Below are positions 52,089-61,217 of a stretch of DNA of 64,000 nt, in pieces. The notes beneath the pieces are model-generated. The model ran no database searches, was not told the origin of the DNA, and was given only the letters and a program-made list of their open reading frames with translations. The number at the start of each line of letters is the position of its first letter. The first letter of the stretch is position 1. The stretch spans positions 496,001 to 560,000 of the forward strand of contig NZ_JAMFTH010000001.1 in assembly GCF_024195295.1 (NCBI RefSeq), in the 5' to 3' direction. Both the position numbers and the translations under genes were made by a program. The DNA comes from Gilvimarinus xylanilyticus (lineage in GTDB: Bacteria; Pseudomonadota; Gammaproteobacteria; Pseudomonadales; Cellvibrionaceae).

Positions 52089-52310
52089 TTAAGTGCTGGA
52101 CTTAGATGCGGCTTCTATCTCGGTTCTGATTTTCTCGGCTTTTTCAGTGAGCAAAGAACAAGTTTTTATATCGCCATTGCGTTGGGCGTGCATGGCTTTT
52201 TCGGGGACTTTTCCACCTGGGGCCGATTTAATCAAAGCCGCCGAGGGGCGTTGTATCAAGCGAAAGACCGGCGGCGCAACACCGCGGTGGTGGTCACCGC
52301 ACTTGATGCT
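52089..52310 (-). other. Possible small protein end, uncertain
   Basis: A minus-strand frame ending at 52089 reads, over its last 45 residues, like a plausible soluble helix (GDIKTCSLLTEKAEKIRTEI). It runs back without a convincing start into the end of the next gene. It may be the remnant of a small gene after the glutaredoxin-like gene, or chance. I do not claim a function. Confidence 0.25.
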
Positions 52311-52368
52311 TGGGGCTGGCTGCGGAGATTTCCTCCGGTCTTGCCGCGTATAGTGGGTTCTGGCGGCT

Positions 52369-52746
52369 TCAGGCTGCGCCGAAGCGCCGCTCAAGATACT
52401 GAATAATATCGCCGGATTCATACATCCAGGTGGTCGTGCCGTTTTCGTCGATACGCAGGCAGGGCACTTTTACGCGGCCTCCGCCTTGCTGCAACTCGGT
52501 GCGGTGGTGATTACCGGCCTGGGCGTTGCGAGTTTCCATAGGCAAGTTTAAGCGGTGCAACGCACGGCGGGTTTTAATGCAAAACGGACAGGCAAAAAAC
52601 TGATACAAGGCAAAATTTTGTAACTCGTTTTCTACCGCCGTTTGGGACTCGGGGGTGCGTTTAAGTTTGCGGGGTCGCGTGATCCAGCTGATAAAGGCGA
52701 TAATGCCGCCCAGGCCTTCGCGTAACAGTTTTACTAAAAATTTCAT
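52369..52746 (-). CDS. Glutaredoxin/GST-N-like protein with N-terminal hydrophobic segment
   Basis: 125 residues from the ATG at 52746; the frame runs six residues further up. The first 30 residues contain a hydrophobic stretch followed by RPRKLKR, perhaps a membrane-lying helix. The thioredoxin-like domain begins at FALYQFFACPFCIKTRRALH with the redox pair Cys53-Pro-Phe-Cys56. It continues to VPCLRIDENG and WMYESGDIIQYLERRF, where the cis-Pro and glutathione-binding Glu-Ser lie. It probably acts as a monothiol/dithiol exchange protein. It lies just downstream of the MFS gene on the same strand. Confidence 0.85.
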   Translation of the reverse strand: MKFLVKLLREGLGGIIAFISWITRPRKLKRTPESQTAVENELQNFALYQFFACPFCIKTRRALHRLNLPMETRNAQAGNHHRTELQQGGGRVKVPCLRIDENGTTTWMYESGDIIQYLERRFGAA

Positions 52747-52789
52747 AAACCTTTCCGTTTCCAAATTGTGTTATTGCGCTGGGCTGAGG

Positions 52790-53962
52790 TTAATGCTCCA
52801 GCACATGACGTCTGCGCCCGGCGCCCAACCCGGCCAGAATGGCGACTGCGCCCACCACCCCGAGAAATACACCGGTAACCTCCCAGCCGTGAAAAACGTC
52901 GTGCAGTATACCGGTTATTAACGGGCCAAAGGCGGCCAGAGTGTAACCCACCCCCTGGGCCATACCCGACAGGCGCGCGGCGGTCGCCGGGTCACGCGAG
53001 CGCAACGCCAGCAGGGTAAGAGCCATGGCAAAGGTACCCCCTTGCCCCAGGCCTAAAATCACCACCCACAGCCACAGGGTGTTGGCCGGAGCATAAATAC
53101 AGCCGCCAATACCGATTAACGTCAGGCTCATCACCAAAGTCACCATAAAGCGTTCGTCTCGCATCCGCGTGGCCAGCCAGGGCGCGGTAATGGCCGTGAC
53201 GATCTGGCTCATAATTGAGGTAGACAGCGCGAGACCGGCTTCTACCGGTGTGAGGCCCCGATCCTGCAAAATAGTGGGTAACCAGCCAAACACGGCATAG
53301 GCCAGCGATGACTGCAGGCCCATGTACAAAGTTACCTGCCAGGCCAGGGGGTCGGTAAGCAAAGAGCGAGGAGTGTGAGGGCGCGCGGCGGGTTTATGTG
53401 TCTCGCCCGACTGATGCCACCACACCAGGCCCGCGGTTAAGGCAGGAAGGCACCAAAAGGCCAGAGCGGGCGACCAATTTTCATTAAACGCAAGGCGCAG
53501 AGGCTCCGTGGCCCCGGCGGCCAGGGCCGCTCCCAGGCACATAATGGCGGTGTACAAACCGGTGGTTAAGCTGGTCGCTTGAGGAAAGTCGCGCTTGACG
53601 ATTCCGGGCAGTAAAACCCCCATCACCCCGATGCAGGCGCCGGCTAAGGCGGTGCCAATAAACAAACCCGCGGTGCCGCTAAAGGGCCGAATGGCCAATG
53701 ATGCAGCCAACAGCAGCACCGCCAGTAAAACGGTACGCTCCATTCCCATACGGCGAGCACTTAACGGCGCCAGGGGTGCGCTTAAGCCTAAAAACAATAC
53801 AGGTAAGGTCGTCAAAATACCCTGTTGAGCCGCCGATAGCTGCATGACTTCACCGATGTTACGCAGAACCGGGGAAATACTGGTCAGGGCGGGGCGCAGG
53901 TTCATCGCGACCAGCAGTATCCCGATTAAGGTTAGAAGGTTGCGGCGTAAGGATGGTGACAT
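52790..53962 (-). CDS. MFS transporter, CynX/NimT type
   Basis: 390 residues from the ATG at 53962; the frame opens 20 residues earlier, but the earlier residues are polar and lack a ribosome site. Twelve hydrophobic helices. Marks of the CynX/NimT branch are NLRPALTSISPVLRNIGEVM near the N-terminus, then LSAAQQGILTTLPVLFLGLS and GVLLPGIVKRDFP. Relatives export or import small weak acids such as cyanate or nitroimidazole. The substrate here is unknown. Confidence 0.87.
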   Translation of the reverse strand: MSPSLRRNLLTLIGILLVAMNLRPALTSISPVLRNIGEVMQLSAAQQGILTTLPVLFLGLSAPLAPLSARRMGMERTVLLAVLLLAASLAIRPFSGTAGLFIGTALAGACIGVMGVLLPGIVKRDFPQATSLTTGLYTAIMCLGAALAAGATEPLRLAFNENWSPALAFWCLPALTAGLVWWHQSGETHKPAARPHTPRSLLTDPLAWQVTLYMGLQSSLAYAVFGWLPTILQDRGLTPVEAGLALSTSIMSQIVTAITAPWLATRMRDERFMVTLVMSLTLIGIGGCIYAPANTLWLWVVILGLGQGGTFAMALTLLALRSRDPATAARLSGMAQGVGYTLAAFGPLITGILHDVFHGWEVTGVFLGVVGAVAILAGLGAGRRRHVLEH

Positions 53963-54215
53963 AGTCGGTAAGCGCCAGGTTGAGGTAATCAAAGGCTGTG
54001 CCGGGTAAGCCGACGCGGGCATTATATCCCCCGACTGTTATGGAGCAACCGCCTTTGCGCTTCTTATTAACTAGGCCATTAAGATGCTCGCCCTGTAAAG
54101 TCGGCGGAACCTGCGAAATCCCTTGATTTTACAGGGCCTGCGCTCGCCTTCGGCGGCGCATCCTGCACCGCTATCCACCCATGACGACTTAGAACAAAGT
54201 TGCTGCTAAGTGAAC

Positions 54216-54947
54216 TCAGCGTCGCATGGCTTGAAAGATCGACAGCTCCCAGGGTCGCATGGCCATTAACAGGCCCATGTGAGTGCGTTGGTCTAAGGGG
54301 AGGCGGGCGTCGGCGGCGTTGAGCTCTTCGGCCTCGCGGGTTAGCTGTTCCAGGCGCCTTTGCAGGTGGTGAATAGACGCGGCTGAGTATGAGCCGCGCA
54401 GATAAAAGCGAAAGCTTTCGGGTTCGGCGAAGCTGCCCTGTAAAAAACCGCTTATCACATCCCGGGCAATAAACTGCTCCAGCGGACCATCGGGGCTCCA
54501 GCGAACATTCTGCGAAATTAGCACCTTAAATTTATTGCCCGGCAGTAGCTGCAAAAGCTTTAACCGATCCAGGCGCGCCAGTAATTGAATGCATTCGTGC
54601 TCGTCTATTTGGTAATGGGTGATGATGTCCTCATAGCTCCAGCCATCGCGAATACATACCGCCGCCAGGCAAAGTTTGGGGTCGTCCACCAGCTGTTGCT
54701 CTTGCTCTAAAGTCAGCTGGGTCACGCTGCGCTCATCGGGGTCGGCCAGACTGAAAAACTCGGCCAGGGATAACTCCAGTTGTTGGCATACCGCTTCCAG
54801 GCGGTGTAGGGATAAGCTTTGCTGAGAAAACATACGTTTGACGTTGGCTTCGCTCATTTGCAGCGAATCGGCCAGTTGCCGGTAGGTGATGCCACGCTCG
54901 CGCAGCAGGCGTTTTAAGGTCTGGCAAAGGTGGGGAATCTGGCTCAA
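54216..54947 (-). CDS. XRE-family transcriptional regulator with C-terminal sensor-like domain
   Basis: 243 residues. The N-terminal helix-turn-helix covers residues 8-65 (TYRQLADSLQMSEANVKRMF is the recognition part). The remaining 170 residues are helical, with a second winged-helix-like block (WSYEDIITHYQIDEHECIQL) and a long coiled segment near residue 200 (LQRRLEQLTREAEELNAADA). This two-part form is known in Cellvibrio and Pseudomonas relatives but without a studied ligand. It is divergent from the 55077-56229 pair and may control it. Confidence 0.82.
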   Translation of the reverse strand: MSQIPHLCQTLKRLLRERGITYRQLADSLQMSEANVKRMFSQQSLSLHRLEAVCQQLELSLAEFFSLADPDERSVTQLTLEQEQQLVDDPKLCLAAVCIRDGWSYEDIITHYQIDEHECIQLLARLDRLKLLQLLPGNKFKVLISQNVRWSPDGPLEQFIARDVISGFLQGSFAEPESFRFYLRGSYSAASIHHLQRRLEQLTREAEELNAADARLPLDQRTHMGLLMAMRPWELSIFQAMRR

Positions 54948-55076
54948 GTCTATTATTCCTATACGTAGGGTTGACTTAAAAGCGACATTAACAGTTTTGG
55001 TTTACATAATCTATCCCTTATCCATAATCGCACTTGCTGGTTTCAGCAACATAAGCATCAACAAAGGAATTTGATT

Positions 55077-55415
55077 ATGAACAAGCAAAGTATGCAAATC
55101 GGTGTTTTGATCTTGAGTGCGGCTATGGCTTTACCGGCCTGTGCGGCCTCCAACAATGCCAGTCAGGCGAGTAAGCATTCAACTTTGGCTGCCGGGCATT
55201 CGGTGGTGGCGGGCACAAAGGTCGTCAGTGGGGCGGTAGCGGCGCCCTTGGTGATAACCGGAAAAATTGGCGAGGCCGCCGGTAAGGCCGGTGATGCGAT
55301 GATGGATTACGCCTTGACCGATGAGCCTTTGGAGGTCTCCGAAGAAACCATTGTGGCGCAACCCGACCCCGCGCCTCGGCAAATGAAAAGCGTACGCGAG
55401 CAGGGAGGTATTTAA
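55077..55415 (+). CDS. Small secreted Ala-rich protein
   Basis: 112 residues from the ATG at 55077 (AAAGGA upstream). The signal peptide ends near residue 22 (MALPACAAS), with a possible lipobox LPAC. The mature part is Ala/Gly/Ser/Val-rich, with a VVAGTKVVSGAVAAPLVITG amphipathic segment, and ends in an acidic stretch. The stop at 55415 is one base before the DUF2145 start, so the two genes are surely co-expressed. I recognise no family. Confidence 0.75.
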   Translation: MNKQSMQIGVLILSAAMALPACAASNNASQASKHSTLAAGHSVVAGTKVVSGAVAAPLVITGKIGEAAGKAGDAMMDYALTDEPLEVSEETIVAQPDPAPRQMKSVREQGGI

Positions 55416-55416
55416 T

Positions 55417-56229
55417 ATGAAGCAGTTAGCCGCAACCGTGCTGGTTATGTGCCTTGCGGCTCTGCCTACCCGCCTGTGGGCGGGTAGTGCCAGCGCCGAA
55501 GACAATGTATTCGCCCCCGAGCAAATTACTCAGTTCGCTAAAAGCGTAGAAAAGTACGCTGCGCAGAAAGGTGCTCGCGCCTTTATTATCGGCCGGGTAG
55601 GGCGCCCCGAGGATCAGTTACCCGAGGGCATCGCTTTTACCCACACAGCGGTGGCTGTTTACTCTAAGGTGACCAGTGATAACGGCGATACCTTAAAAGG
55701 CTATGCCATTTACAATTTGTATCAAAAAGAGGATCAGGTCGAGCGCAGTGAAGTGGTGCAGGATTATCCGGTGGATTTCTTCTGGTCCGCCAAGGCGCTG
55801 AAAGCGGGGGTCATTATTCCCACCCCGAAAATGCAGCGCGCATTGATTGAGCTAATTGCCCGGGGGGACCATCTGCCGCTGCACAATCCGAATTATTCGG
55901 CTATTGCCAACCCGTTCAACAGTCGCTATCAAAATTGCACTGAATACACTCTGGATATAGTGAACGCGGCGATCTACGGTACTGTGGACAGCGCGCGTTT
56001 AAAGGCTAACGCCCGGGCTCATTTTACCCCCACACCCGTTAAAGAAAGTCCCGCTAAAATTCTGCTGGGTAGTGTGTTGATGAAAGACGTTTCGAGGGAC
56101 GATCACAAAGGCCCCATTGCAACCACAACTTTCACATCGATTGCTCAGTACTTGCAGGAGAATCACTTGCTGGTAGAAGCCAGTGTGCTTAAAGCCGGTG
56201 CTCGCCAAGCGTCACCACTGTTGCTCTAA
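55417..56229 (+). CDS. DUF2145 secreted protein
   Basis: 270 residues with a signal peptide ending near LPTRLWA (about residue 22). The DUF2145 core is visible: a Gly-Arg-x-Gly-Arg motif (IIGRVGRPEDQLPEGIAFTH) with the conserved His, then GYAIYNLYQKEDQVERSEVV, DYPVDFF and NPFNSRYQNCTEYTLDIVNA with the conserved Asn-Cys-Thr-Glu. The Cys-His pair recalls NlpC/P60-like peptidases, but this is not proven. It is coupled to the small secreted protein upstream. The region after it, to 56480, holds nothing I recognise. Confidence 0.85.
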   Translation: MKQLAATVLVMCLAALPTRLWAGSASAEDNVFAPEQITQFAKSVEKYAAQKGARAFIIGRVGRPEDQLPEGIAFTHTAVAVYSKVTSDNGDTLKGYAIYNLYQKEDQVERSEVVQDYPVDFFWSAKALKAGVIIPTPKMQRALIELIARGDHLPLHNPNYSAIANPFNSRYQNCTEYTLDIVNAAIYGTVDSARLKANARAHFTPTPVKESPAKILLGSVLMKDVSRDDHKGPIATTTFTSIAQYLQENHLLVEASVLKAGARQASPLLL

Positions 56230-56479
56230 TAGACATGAATTACCCTGGGCGGGCTAGTCTCCCGTCCATTCTTAATAGCACAGACACAACTCGAGAGCCT
56301 GCAAATCGAGTTCTTAGCTCCTCAAGATGCATAGATTTTATTGCGTGTTACCTCTATACAGGCTGCACAAAAAATATTCACTTTTCAGCGGGTGAAATTA
56401 TCCGTTTAGTCATGCGCTGTTTTTTGCCGCTAATATTTTGTAGTATTTGCGGGTGACTGTAACTTGAGAGCTTAACCCC

Positions 56480-56938
56480 ATGCATCCACTGTTTATTCGC
56501 ACGGTTTCTACCATTCATCGGCCTCTGGTGGATGACGCTCAGGAAGTGGGGACCCGTTACGCACTTTGTCCACGGGCTGATATCGCCTTGTTAATCAATG
56601 GAAAGTCTAATTTTCGAGTCTGTTCCTTTGATGGGATTAACGGCCATGTGGAGTTTTCTGGTGACTGGGCTGAATTTCGGGCAAGCTTTGGCGACGAATT
56701 TATCGACATCAATATTGTGTCGGATGAGGGGGATCCCCCAGGTGTTGAGGCGGCGGTACGGATTGATACCATTTGCAAGGTTGTTTTTATCGAGAATGAC
56801 CGTTTTGCAACTCTGCATTTATCCGATGAGCTAGCCTGCTCGGGTATGTACGGTATTTTACCCGGTCGCCCCAGTCAGGTACGTATTGATTTGGGCTCGT
56901 ATAAAGTGCTGGAGGAGGTGTTGGCGGGTTGGCACTGA
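56480..56938 (+). CDS. Hypothetical protein
   Basis: 152 residues, no signal peptide or membrane helix. The composition is ordinary and the reading frame is clean. Beta-rich segments such as ADIALLINGKSNFRVCSFDG and VRIDTICKVVFIENDRFATL alternate with short helices. I recognise no family. It lies 124 nt before the cupin-like gene on the same strand and may share a transcript with it. A weak GAGAG site precedes the start. Confidence 0.6.
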   Translation: MHPLFIRTVSTIHRPLVDDAQEVGTRYALCPRADIALLINGKSNFRVCSFDGINGHVEFSGDWAEFRASFGDEFIDINIVSDEGDPPGVEAAVRIDTICKVVFIENDRFATLHLSDELACSGMYGILPGRPSQVRIDLGSYKVLEEVLAGWH

Positions 56939-57061
56939 TCGCTATTGCGCCTGTTCGTAACCGGTTCGAGCCTCTGGCTGACAATGCAGAGCCTTTTCGA
57001 GTCTGATGGCGGCCGGAGCGATTAAACAAAACCTTACAGTGCTCTTCACCGCTTCGCTTGG

Positions 57062-58147
57062 ATGACTGAGGTTAAAGGCCTACACTCCGGGTTGATTTCT
57101 CTGAATAATACAACGCTTATGTCGTCTGCCCCACCTGTTCGCGAGTTCTATAATATTAGTCGTCGCGATTTTGAAACGGAGATAGCCCCCTCGTATCAGC
57201 CTGCAGTGCTGCGCGGTTTGGTGCGACAGTGGCCCGCGGTGAAGGCCGCCGAGCAATCGCGGGATGCACTGCTGCAGTACTTGCAGCGCTATGCGAGTAA
57301 TAACCCCGTCAGTTTGTTTGTAGGTGCGCCCGACATTAAGCGCCGATATTTTTATCGCGACGATATGCAAGGCTTTAACTTTGAGCAATTGCAGGGCCCG
57401 TTTGGCGCGGCCATGGGCAAGCTGATTAGCACTATCGGTCATGCAGGTGCGCCTTCAATGTACATGGGGGCCACCCCTATTCCGAATGTCTTGCCCGGAT
57501 TTGAGCGGGAGAATAGTCTCGATATTGTCAGCCCCAGTGTCGTACCCAATATTTGGATTGGCAGTGCGGCTACCATTAGCACTCATTTCGATACTTCAGA
57601 GAATATCGCCTGTGCGGTGACGGGGAAACGGCGGTTTACCCTTTTCCCGCCCGAGCAAGTGCGCAACTTGTATATCGGGCCTTTGGATAATACTCCCGCT
57701 GGACAGCCGGTGAGTATGGTGGATTTGAACGATCCTGACTTAGAACGTTACCCGCGTTTTGCAGAGGCATTACAGCATGCTGTGGTGGCCGAGCTGGAGC
57801 CTGGGGATGCGCTTTATATCCCGCCTCTGTGGTGGCATAACGTAGATTCTTTTGGCGAATTTAATATCTTAGTGAATTACTGGTGGGAGGATCTAACTCC
57901 CCTTACAGGCTCGCCGTTTGATAGCTTGGTTCACGCGATTCTCGGGGTGTCACACTTACCGCTTGCGCAAAGACGGGCCTGGCGCGCGTTTTTCGATCAC
58001 TATGTGTTCGGTGAGGATCATCCAGCCGAGCACCTTGCCCCCGAGCATCGCGGTATTCTGGGGGAGCTTACCCCGTCAATGAGTCAAGAGATAAAAACCT
58101 ACCTTAAGCACGCCTTGCCATCGGATGATAAGCCCCGAGATCCCTAA
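57062..58147 (+). CDS. Cupin-like (JmjC-type, cupin_8) protein
   Basis: 361 residues from 57062, or 342 from an ATG at 57119, which fits the usual family start (PPVREFYNISRRDFETEI). The double-stranded beta-helix shows NIWIGSAATISTHFDTSENI with the His-x-Asp iron ligands, GKRRFTLFPPEQ, and LEPGDALYIPPLWWHNV with the distal His. This is the layout of Fe(II)/2-oxoglutarate dioxygenases. In Cellvibrionaceae such genes often sit near TonB receptors and tryptophan halogenases; neither is adjacent here. The substrate is unknown. Confidence 0.85.
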   Translation: MTEVKGLHSGLISLNNTTLMSSAPPVREFYNISRRDFETEIAPSYQPAVLRGLVRQWPAVKAAEQSRDALLQYLQRYASNNPVSLFVGAPDIKRRYFYRDDMQGFNFEQLQGPFGAAMGKLISTIGHAGAPSMYMGATPIPNVLPGFERENSLDIVSPSVVPNIWIGSAATISTHFDTSENIACAVTGKRRFTLFPPEQVRNLYIGPLDNTPAGQPVSMVDLNDPDLERYPRFAEALQHAVVAELEPGDALYIPPLWWHNVDSFGEFNILVNYWWEDLTPLTGSPFDSLVHAILGVSHLPLAQRRAWRAFFDHYVFGEDHPAEHLAPEHRGILGELTPSMSQEIKTYLKHALPSDDKPRDP

Positions 58148-58249
58148 CGCACACGCTTTTGCCAGTATTTAGCTGGCTTAGCGTTGTTTAGCTTTCCCCT
58201 GTATGCTGTAACGGAATTTATTCACTCGGCCATTTATATCGTCGGGTCC

Positions 58250-58939
58250 ATTGCGGTGCATGGATTTACCGCCGCCGTCGCTCAGACGGTCGCGAGCCGT
58301 TTAAATACCAGCCAGTCCGCGCACTTGCGCCAGTATTAAAGGGCGACAATAAAGTCGATTGGGACGATCTACTTTATTGCTAGGTTGATGCGGTGCATGG
58401 AAGCACCGCCGCCGGCGTTCAGTCGGTCGCGAGCCGTTGAAATACCAGCCAGTCCGCGTACTTGCGCCAGTATTTTAAGGGCGACAATAAAGTTGATCAG
58501 GACGATCTGCTTTATTGCTAGGTTGATGCGGTGCATGGAAGCACCGCCGCCGGCGTTCAGCCGGTCGCGAGCCGTTGAAATACCAGCCAGTCCGCGTACT
58601 TGCGCCAGTATTTTAAGGGCGACAATAAAGTCGATTGGGACGGTCTACTTTATTGCTAGGTTGATGCGGTGCATGGAAGCACCGCCGCCGGCGTTCAGCC
58701 GGTCGCGAGCCGTTGAAATACCAGCCAGTCCGCGTACTTGCGCCAGTATTTTAAGGGCGACAATAAAGTCGATTGGGACGGTCTACTTTATTGCTAGGTT
58801 GATGCGGTGCATGGAAGCACCGCCGCCGGCGTTCAGCCGGTCGCGAGCCGTTGAAATACCAGCCAGTCCGCGCACTTGCGCCAGTATTTTAAGGGCGACA
58901 ATAAAGTCGATCAGGACGATCTACTTTATTGCTAGGTTA
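58250..58939 (+). repeat. Tandem array of a 138-bp unit (one degenerate plus four near-identical copies)
   Basis: Units start at 58388, 58526, 58664 and 58802, exactly 138 bp apart, differing at only a few bases. A diverged unit precedes them (about 58250-58387). Each unit holds a perfect 7-bp stem GCGGTGC/GCACCGC and a 9-bp stem CAATAAAGT/ACTTTATTG. The array ends 12 nt before the transglutaminase start. Because 138 is a multiple of three, it opens a false frame across the array. A diverged copy lies at 2835-2935. Bases 58148-58249 are unremarkable. Confidence 0.92.
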
Positions 58940-58950
58940 AAGGAGCTGCT

Positions 58951-59748
58951 ATGTGGTTACGCGCCAGTTGTGAGTTGCAATTCGAAATTACCGTACCAAC
59001 CCCGCTTATTTTGATGCTGCGCCCGCGCAGTGGGGCCCAGCAGTGGATCGCTCGGGAGGAATACGCCTTTTCGCCGCGCTTGCATGTCGAGGAGTTCAGT
59101 GACCTGTATGGAAATTTGTGTCAGCGCCTGGTCGCCCCGGTGGGGGCGTTTTCCATTCGCACCCAGGTGGAGGTGCTAACCGCCGATTACGTGGATCGCT
59201 GTCCGGGGGCGGAGTTTATTGAAATTCAGAACCTGCCTCAGGGGGTGCTTAATTTTCTGCTGCCCAGTCGCTACTGTGAATCGGAGCAGTTTAATCACAT
59301 GGCGTTAGAGATAACCGCCGGGCAAAAACTGGGTTACGATCAGGTGGCGTGTATTGAAAACTGGTTGCGTAACAATATTCTTTATCAGCCCGGCAGCGGG
59401 GATTTACCGGTGTCCGCCGTGGGGGTGAATGCGCGTCAAGTAGGCGTGTGTCGCGATCTGGCGCATTTAGGGATTGCCCTGTGCCGAGCGCTAAGCATTC
59501 CTGCGCGCTTGGTCGTGGGGTATTTAGAAGGGCTGGAACCCATGGATATGCACGCCTGGTTTGAAGCCTATGTGGGTGGGCGGTGGTACACTTTTGATGC
59601 CACACCGACCGCATCGCCCGGCGCTTACATTGCCATTGGTTACGGTCGCGATGCCGCCGATGTGGCGGTATGCAATCAGTTTGGTCCGCCTGCTTCACCT
59701 TTAAAGCAAGTCGTGAAAGTCGAGCAGTTTTTCCCTAAAGACGCTTAA
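58951..59748 (+). CDS. Transglutaminase-like protein
   Basis: 265 residues. The N-terminal beta domain (about 1-100) matches the bacterial transglutaminase N region. The core has the full triad: Cys167 in VGVCRDLAHLG, His201 in MDMHAWFEAYV and Asp216 in WYTFDATPT. It is cytoplasmic, with no signal peptide. Proteins of this form act as peptidases or cross-linkers and often lie beside alpha-E/ATP-grasp genes, which are absent here. The start has an AAAGGAG site immediately after the tandem repeat array. Confidence 0.9.
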   Translation: MWLRASCELQFEITVPTPLILMLRPRSGAQQWIAREEYAFSPRLHVEEFSDLYGNLCQRLVAPVGAFSIRTQVEVLTADYVDRCPGAEFIEIQNLPQGVLNFLLPSRYCESEQFNHMALEITAGQKLGYDQVACIENWLRNNILYQPGSGDLPVSAVGVNARQVGVCRDLAHLGIALCRALSIPARLVVGYLEGLEPMDMHAWFEAYVGGRWYTFDATPTASPGAYIAIGYGRDAADVAVCNQFGPPASPLKQVVKVEQFFPKDA

Positions 59749-59768
59749 TCGCCTGTTAGACTCAAAGC

Positions 59769-59812
59769 ACGGGCCGCGACAGTCAGATGATTGTCACCGG
59801 CCCGCTGTTTTG
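59769..59812 (+). terminator. Terminator after the transglutaminase gene
   Basis: CGGGCCG near 59770-59776 pairs with CCGGCCCG at 59797-59804, with an inner GACA/TGTC pair, followed by GC and TTTT. It lies between convergent genes, so it may serve both. Confidence 0.75.
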
Positions 59813-59826
59813 ATCCTTGAAGATTT

Positions 59827-61101
59827 CTAGCCGACCTTTTCCAGAGCCTGATCAATATCGGCGAGAATATCATCGATATGCTCAATTCCCACCGACAGAC
59901 GCACCAGATCCTCCGATACCCCAGCGGATTTTAGTTCTGCTTCGTTTAACTGCCTGTGTGTCGTGGTGGCTGGATGGCAGGCGAGGGATTTGGCATCGCC
60001 TATATTCACCAGGCGTAATATCATTTGCAGCGCGTCGATAAATTGTGCCCCTGCGTCTTTACCCCCTTCAATGCCAAAGCTGAGAATCCCCGAGGCTTTA
60101 CCCTGGGTGATTTTCTGGCTCAGGGCCCGATAGGGGCTGTCGGGTAAGGCGGCATAGTTAACCCAGGTAACTTTAGGGTGATTTTGTAAATGCTGTGCCA
60201 CGGCCAATGCATTTTCGCAGTGTCTTTCCATACGAAGGCCCAGAGTCTCCAAGCCCTGCATAATCAAAAACGCGCTGTGAGGCGCCAGTGCCGAACCCGT
60301 ATTGCGCAGTGGGACCACCCGGCAGCGACCGATATAGGCGGCCTCACCCAGCGCTTCCGTGTAAATCACGTTATGGTAAGAGGGGTCGGGTTCATTAAGC
60401 ATGCGGTAGCGCGCTTTGTGTTTTACCCAATCAAATTTCCCTGAATCTACGATAGCGCCCCCCACGGTGGTGCCGTGGCCGCCAATGTATTTAGTGAGTG
60501 AGTGCACCACAATGTCGGCGCCATATTCGAAAGGTTTGCACAAAAACGGAGTGGCTACCGTGTTGTCGACAATTAAGACAATGCCATGTTTGTGAGCGAT
60601 ATCGGCCAGCGCTTGCAAATCCACAATATTACCCGCCGGGTTGCCGATGGATTCGCAAAAAAGTGCTTTGGTCTTGTCGTCAATCAGGCTTTCCAACTTT
60701 TCCAGATCGTCAAACGATGCCATACGCACATCAATACCCTGGCGCGGAAAGCTGTGGGCAAACAAATTATACGTGCCGCCATACAATTGGCTGGTGCTGA
60801 CGATATTGTCGCCTGCTTCGGCAATGCACTGAATAGAGTAGGTAATAGCGGCCATGCCCGAGGCCAGTGTCAGGGCGCCAATACCGCCTTCCATGGCCGC
60901 GATGCGCTCTTCTAAAACGGCGTTAGTCGGGTTCATAATGCGGGTATAGATATTACCCGCCACTTTTAAATCAAATAAGTCCGCACCGTGTTGGGTGTCG
61001 TCAAAAGTGTAAGAGGTGGTTTGGTAAATTGGAGCGGTAGCAGCTTTAGTGGTAGGCTCAGATTCGTAACCACAGTGCAAAGCGAGGGATTCTAGTTTCA
61101 T
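59827..61101 (-). CDS. metY: O-acetylhomoserine aminocarboxypropyltransferase / sulfhydrylase
   Basis: 424 residues, the length of MetY rather than of the shorter MetB/MetC. PLP-enzyme marks: TAPIYQTTSYTFDDTQHGAD, YTRIMNPTNAVLEERIAAME, ALTLASGMAAI and the Lys in VVHSLTKYIGGHGTTVGG near residue 206. It makes homocysteine from O-acetylhomoserine and sulfide. It is a single gene, convergent with the transglutaminase. Cystathionine synthase activity cannot be excluded by eye. Confidence 0.93.
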   Translation of the reverse strand: MKLESLALHCGYESEPTTKAATAPIYQTTSYTFDDTQHGADLFDLKVAGNIYTRIMNPTNAVLEERIAAMEGGIGALTLASGMAAITYSIQCIAEAGDNIVSTSQLYGGTYNLFAHSFPRQGIDVRMASFDDLEKLESLIDDKTKALFCESIGNPAGNIVDLQALADIAHKHGIVLIVDNTVATPFLCKPFEYGADIVVHSLTKYIGGHGTTVGGAIVDSGKFDWVKHKARYRMLNEPDPSYHNVIYTEALGEAAYIGRCRVVPLRNTGSALAPHSAFLIMQGLETLGLRMERHCENALAVAQHLQNHPKVTWVNYAALPDSPYRALSQKITQGKASGILSFGIEGGKDAGAQFIDALQMILRLVNIGDAKSLACHPATTTHRQLNEAELKSAGVSEDLVRLSVGIEHIDDILADIDQALEKVG

Positions 61102-61217
61102 GGGAATCTCCGTTATTAGTGAGGGCGTTCAAGAATGTAGCACATATCGCGCTTAATACTTACTAAACCGCTGATTCAATAATAATGAGTGTTTCGATAA
61201 TCGTGTGAAGGATGACA

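Noticed and set aside
52093-52353. Plus-strand 86-residue frame near the DUF1080 gene
   Set aside because: The opposite strand reads more like protein, and neither has a sound start, so only a low-confidence minus-strand remnant was listed.
56235-56456. 73-residue frame after the DUF2145 gene
   Set aside because: No ribosome site, no recognisable fold; it lies in what looks like plain intergenic sequence.
58250-58939. Possible CRISPR array
   Set aside because: The units are contiguous 138-bp copies with no unique spacers and no cas genes nearby.
58385-59014. A 209-residue open frame with four 46-residue repeats
   Set aside because: The frame arises because the 138-bp DNA unit is a multiple of three. 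It lacks a ribosome site, the composition is unlike the neighbours, the diverged copy at 2.9 kb is not open in the same way, and the unit keeps hairpins instead.
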